Shown here: positions 3,639 to 5,551 of the stretch, one piece after another
Layout of the letters: each line of letters opens with the position of its first letter
Numbering within the stretch: the stretch's first letter is position 1
Source of the DNA: Planktothrix sp. UBA8402
Lineage (GTDB): Bacteria; Cyanobacteriota; Cyanobacteriia; Cyanobacteriales; Microcoleaceae
DNA: 5,551 nucleotides
Reading direction: 5' to 3'
Assembly (NCBI GenBank): GCA_003456035.1
Contig: DMPJ01000109.1
Span: 5,206-10,756 of the forward strand
Made by a program: the position numbers and the translations under genes
Notes under the pieces: generated by a model
The model's database searches: none
What the model was told of the DNA's origin: nothing
The model's input: only the letters and a program-made list of their open reading frames with translations

Positions 3639-5551
3639 TCAAGCGATAAATTCTGAGGAATTAATTAAGGTACTATCAAAACCCAACAGTTTAACGAGTT
3701 CCTCTCCCGTATTGGCAAGTTTAATGATTGTATTGCCATCAACTGTTGTGATTTGCAACTGGTTAAAGATTAATCCATCTGTTAACTGAATTTGATCTTC
3801 ACCTAGAGTAAAATCATTAATGATATCTACTCCTGTATTGGCTGCAATATAAAAGCGATCGCGTCCTTTCCCACCGATTAAAATATCATTTCCTACATCT
3901 CCAAATAGCTGATCATCCCCTTCTCCTCCATCTAATAAATCATCCCCTTGTCCACCATAAAGGCTATCATTTCCTAAATCTCCAAACAAGTTATCATTTT
4001 CTTGATTTCCAAATAGCAAATCATTATCTTTTCCACCATAGAGAAGATCTCCAGCAGCACCGCCATGAGCTTCATCAGCCCCTTGACCTAACGCAATGGT
4101 TTGGGCTAGTTTATCTCCAACAACAATGTTTTTTCCGGTATCCCCCACCAGTTGCATTGGCCCCCTTAATAAAGCAACATTAATATTTTTGAGTTGAATA
4201 ATAGAATTGGGCAAATCCGTACTATCAATCAAGCTAATTTGTTGATTTCCGAGTCCGGTTTGTTCGGATAAAGCCACATTGGCTTGCATCAGAATTGGCT
4301 GACTACTCGGCAAATCCTCTGGCAATTGGGAGAAAGGAGCAACCATAGAGAAATCCCATGGGGTATTGGCATCAAACCGAGTTAAAATTTGTTGAGCCAA
4401 TTGATTGAGTTCAGCAGATTCAGTCCCTAGAGTTTCTTGAAGATCAGCTTGTAAAGTTTGGAAGGTGCGATTATTTTCCGTCAACATTGCACTACCAATC
4501 TTTTCAGGGGCAGAAACTTCAAAGCTTTCTCGATTGAAATGTTCAACGATTTCCTGATTCGTCGCATTGAAGTTAATCGGTTGTTCAGAAATACTCAATT
4601 TCTGGGGAACTTCCAGAGGGAATACCATACCCCCATTGGAATTCAATACATAATAATGCTGAGAAAATGTATCGTCTCCTGGATCTAACAGGGGGATAGA
4701 ATTAAAATTCTCTGGTGCCAGGTCATCAACCAAGGATATCACATCATATTGAGGTGCGATTAAGTTTTCGCGAGCTTCTCTGTCCTCCTGATTAACCTTA
4801 TTAAAGAGGCCAGGCACAATACTCCCGCCTGGGCCTATGAAACGGACGCTGGTAAATTTATCAACCATAATCTCAGTTAACGAGATGTTGAAATATCTGA
4901 TGTGGCTAAATACCTGAGCTCGACGTATGGGTGAACTGCCAAAACTGGTAGAACCTAACCGATATAGCAAAGCAAATCGTTCAGCACTTAGTCTGCTCAA
5001 TCCTGTTACAATATCAGATGAACTTGCTGCTCCTGCTATTTGGTTTACAAAGGTAGGATTATTAAATGCGTCAATACTAAATAGACGAGTATCCTTCAAT
5101 TTAGATGCAAATGCTTCAAGTGTCTTGACGGGATCGTTAGTGGTATTTGCTGCTAAAACCAGTGGTGTTTTGTTTAGTTGTTCTAGAGAAATCTTCAGAT
5201 CCTTAGCAAGACCTTGAAGGAAATTTAGAGTTTCTGGCTTGTCTGGTGGGCTAAAGTTAGTCAGTTGATCAATGACGGTATTCTGTTGGTTAAAATTGCC
5301 TGCTTCATCGGTGACAGTATTGGCTGGAAGTGTAACCGAAATGTTCCCAAATGCTGTCATTTCCCCGATCGCTACTTCATAGCTGCTACCACTACCTGTA
5401 ATGGTTGCGGTTTTGGGGTTCGCAGTTCCCCCTAAGAGGAGATCATTACCTTCAAACCCCTGAACAGGTTCACTAAATTCAACCTTCAAGTAAACAGTAT
5501 TGTCAGAGAAGGGACGATTTTGCGTAATGGTAACTGTCGGGGGAGTGGTAT
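3639..5551 (-). CDS. RTX (hemolysin-type calcium-binding) secreted protein with Ig-like domain, 5' end outside window
   Basis: 636 complete residues are visible before TGA at 3639-3641. The frame is open to the right edge, so the start lies outside, and the TTG at 5487-5489 is an internal codon (in TVYLKVEF). Numbering from the first complete residue: TTPPTVTITQ opens a bacterial Ig-like domain (about 1-95) with the family hallmarks FSEPVQGFEGND, ATITGSGSSYEV and TDEAGN. About 100-470 matches no family I can name. RTX nonapeptides of type GGxGxDxLx follow at about 488-568, nine units with the first and last degenerate. The end is a block like many cyanobacterial type I substrates: DIINDFTLGEDQIQL, then DGNTIIKLANTGEELVKL, ending SSEFIA. 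RTX repeats fold on binding calcium outside the cell, and the C-terminus serves as the uncleaved type I secretion signal. The visible part has no cysteine, as is usual for such substrates. It is probably a large surface or released protein. Adhesion is inference. No secretion genes are in the window. Confidence 0.9.
   Translation of the reverse strand, partial: TTPPTVTITQNRPFSDNTVYLKVEFSEPVQGFEGNDLLLGGTANPKTATITGSGSSYEVAIGEMTAFGNISVTLPANTVTDEAGNFNQQNTVIDQLTNFSPPDKPETLNFLQGLAKDLKISLEQLNKTPLVLAANTTNDPVKTLEAFASKLKDTRLFSIDAFNNPTFVNQIAGAASSSDIVTGLSRLSAERFALLYRLGSTSFGSSPIRRAQVFSHIRYFNISLTEIMVDKFTSVRFIGPGGSIVPGLFNKVNQEDREARENLIAPQYDVISLVDDLAPENFNSIPLLDPGDDTFSQHYYVLNSNGGMVFPLEVPQKLSISEQPINFNATNQEIVEHFNRESFEVSAPEKIGSAMLTENNRTFQTLQADLQETLGTESAELNQLAQQILTRFDANTPWDFSMVAPFSQLPEDLPSSQPILMQANVALSEQTGLGNQQISLIDSTDLPNSIIQLKNINVALLRGPMQLVGDTGKNIVVGDKLAQTIALGQGADEAHGGAAGDLLYGGKDNDLLFGNQENDNLFGDLGNDSLYGGQGDDLLDGGEGDDQLFGDVGNDILIGGKGRDRFYIAANTGVDIINDFTLGEDQIQLTDGLIFNQLQITTVDGNTIIKLANTGEELVKLLGFDSTLINSSEFIA
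3846..4088 (-). repeat. RTX nonapeptide-coding repeat array
   Basis: Nine consecutive 27-bp units encode calcium-binding nonapeptides, in order: GQGADEAHG, GAAGDLLYG, GKDNDLLFG, NQENDNLFG, DLGNDSLYG, GQGDDLLDG, GEGDDQLFG, DVGNDILIG, GKGRDRFYI. The middle units keep the aspartate and glycine that bind calcium. The first two and the last are degenerate, marking the ends of the beta-roll. Confidence 0.92.
3855..3862. repeat. HIP1 octameric palindrome
   Basis: This second perfect GCGATCGC lies in the RTX gene at the codons for the RDR of the last nonapeptide. Two exact copies in 5.5 kb is far above chance for AT-rich DNA and supports a cyanobacterial source. Confidence 0.85.

Noticed and set aside
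3592..3789. 65-codon open frame on the plus strand across the hairpin and the RTX 3' end
   Set aside because: It starts in the hairpin loop and runs antisense to the RTX C-terminus, which is clearly coding. It has no recognisable motif or ribosome binding site.
4458..4688. 76-codon plus-strand open frame antisense to the RTX gene
   Set aside because: It is a shadow of a strongly supported minus-strand gene, with no own signals.
4927..5217. 96-codon plus-strand open frame antisense to the RTX gene
   Set aside because: It is a shadow of the minus-strand RTX gene. The translation looks random and no start signals were found.
5487..5489. TTG as start codon of the RTX gene
   Set aside because: The frame continues upstream to the window edge and those codons (TTPPTVTITQ...) are the natural start of the Ig-like domain, so the TTG is an internal leucine.

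Overview
The window looks like chromosomal DNA of a filamentous cyanobacterium, perhaps close to Planktothrix, Oscillatoria or Microcoleus. The reasons are its AT-rich composition, two perfect copies of the cyanobacterial HIP1 octamer GCGATCGC plus several near copies, a RimM with the type of long charged loop seen in cyanobacteria, a TPR protein with NNRGxAL repeats, an Rpn/PDDEXK-type nuclease gene, and an RTX protein whose C-terminus is of a common cyanobacterial form. The genus is a guess from style, not a database result.

Layout, left to right. Positions 1-562 (minus) hold the N-terminal 187 residues of an Rpn-family PD-(D/E)XK nuclease gene that runs off the left edge. Positions 668-1228 and 1242-2642 (minus) are two genes 13 bp apart, probably one transcript read right to left. 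The upstream gene encodes a membrane-anchored TPR protein of about 466 residues. The downstream one encodes a 186-residue membrane protein. A 77-residue block of the two proteins aligns without a gap, so the small protein looks like a TPR-less paralogue of the N-terminal part of its neighbour. Divergent from them, at 2732-3349 (plus), is rimM, the 30S ribosome maturation factor.

Positions 3350-3638 contain no gene but much structure: a hairpin directly after the rimM stop, a 128-bp MITE-like unit with 9-bp terminal inverted repeats bounded by TA on both sides, a 16-bp perfect palindrome at its right end, an 8-bp tandem repeat, and a perfect 15-bp-stem hairpin just downstream of the next minus-strand gene. 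That gene (3639-5551, minus, start beyond the right edge) encodes the C-terminal 636 residues of a secreted, cysteine-free protein. It has a bacterial Ig-like domain, about 370 residues of unrecognised sequence, about nine RTX nonapeptides and a C-terminal type I secretion region.

Only the TPR gene and its small neighbour look functionally linked. The nuclease, rimM and RTX genes appear to be independent units. I found no CRISPR array, tRNA, rRNA or intact transposase. No complete novel system is evident. The best leads are the duplicated membrane-protein pair, the MITE-like element, and the unrecognised centre of the RTX protein.
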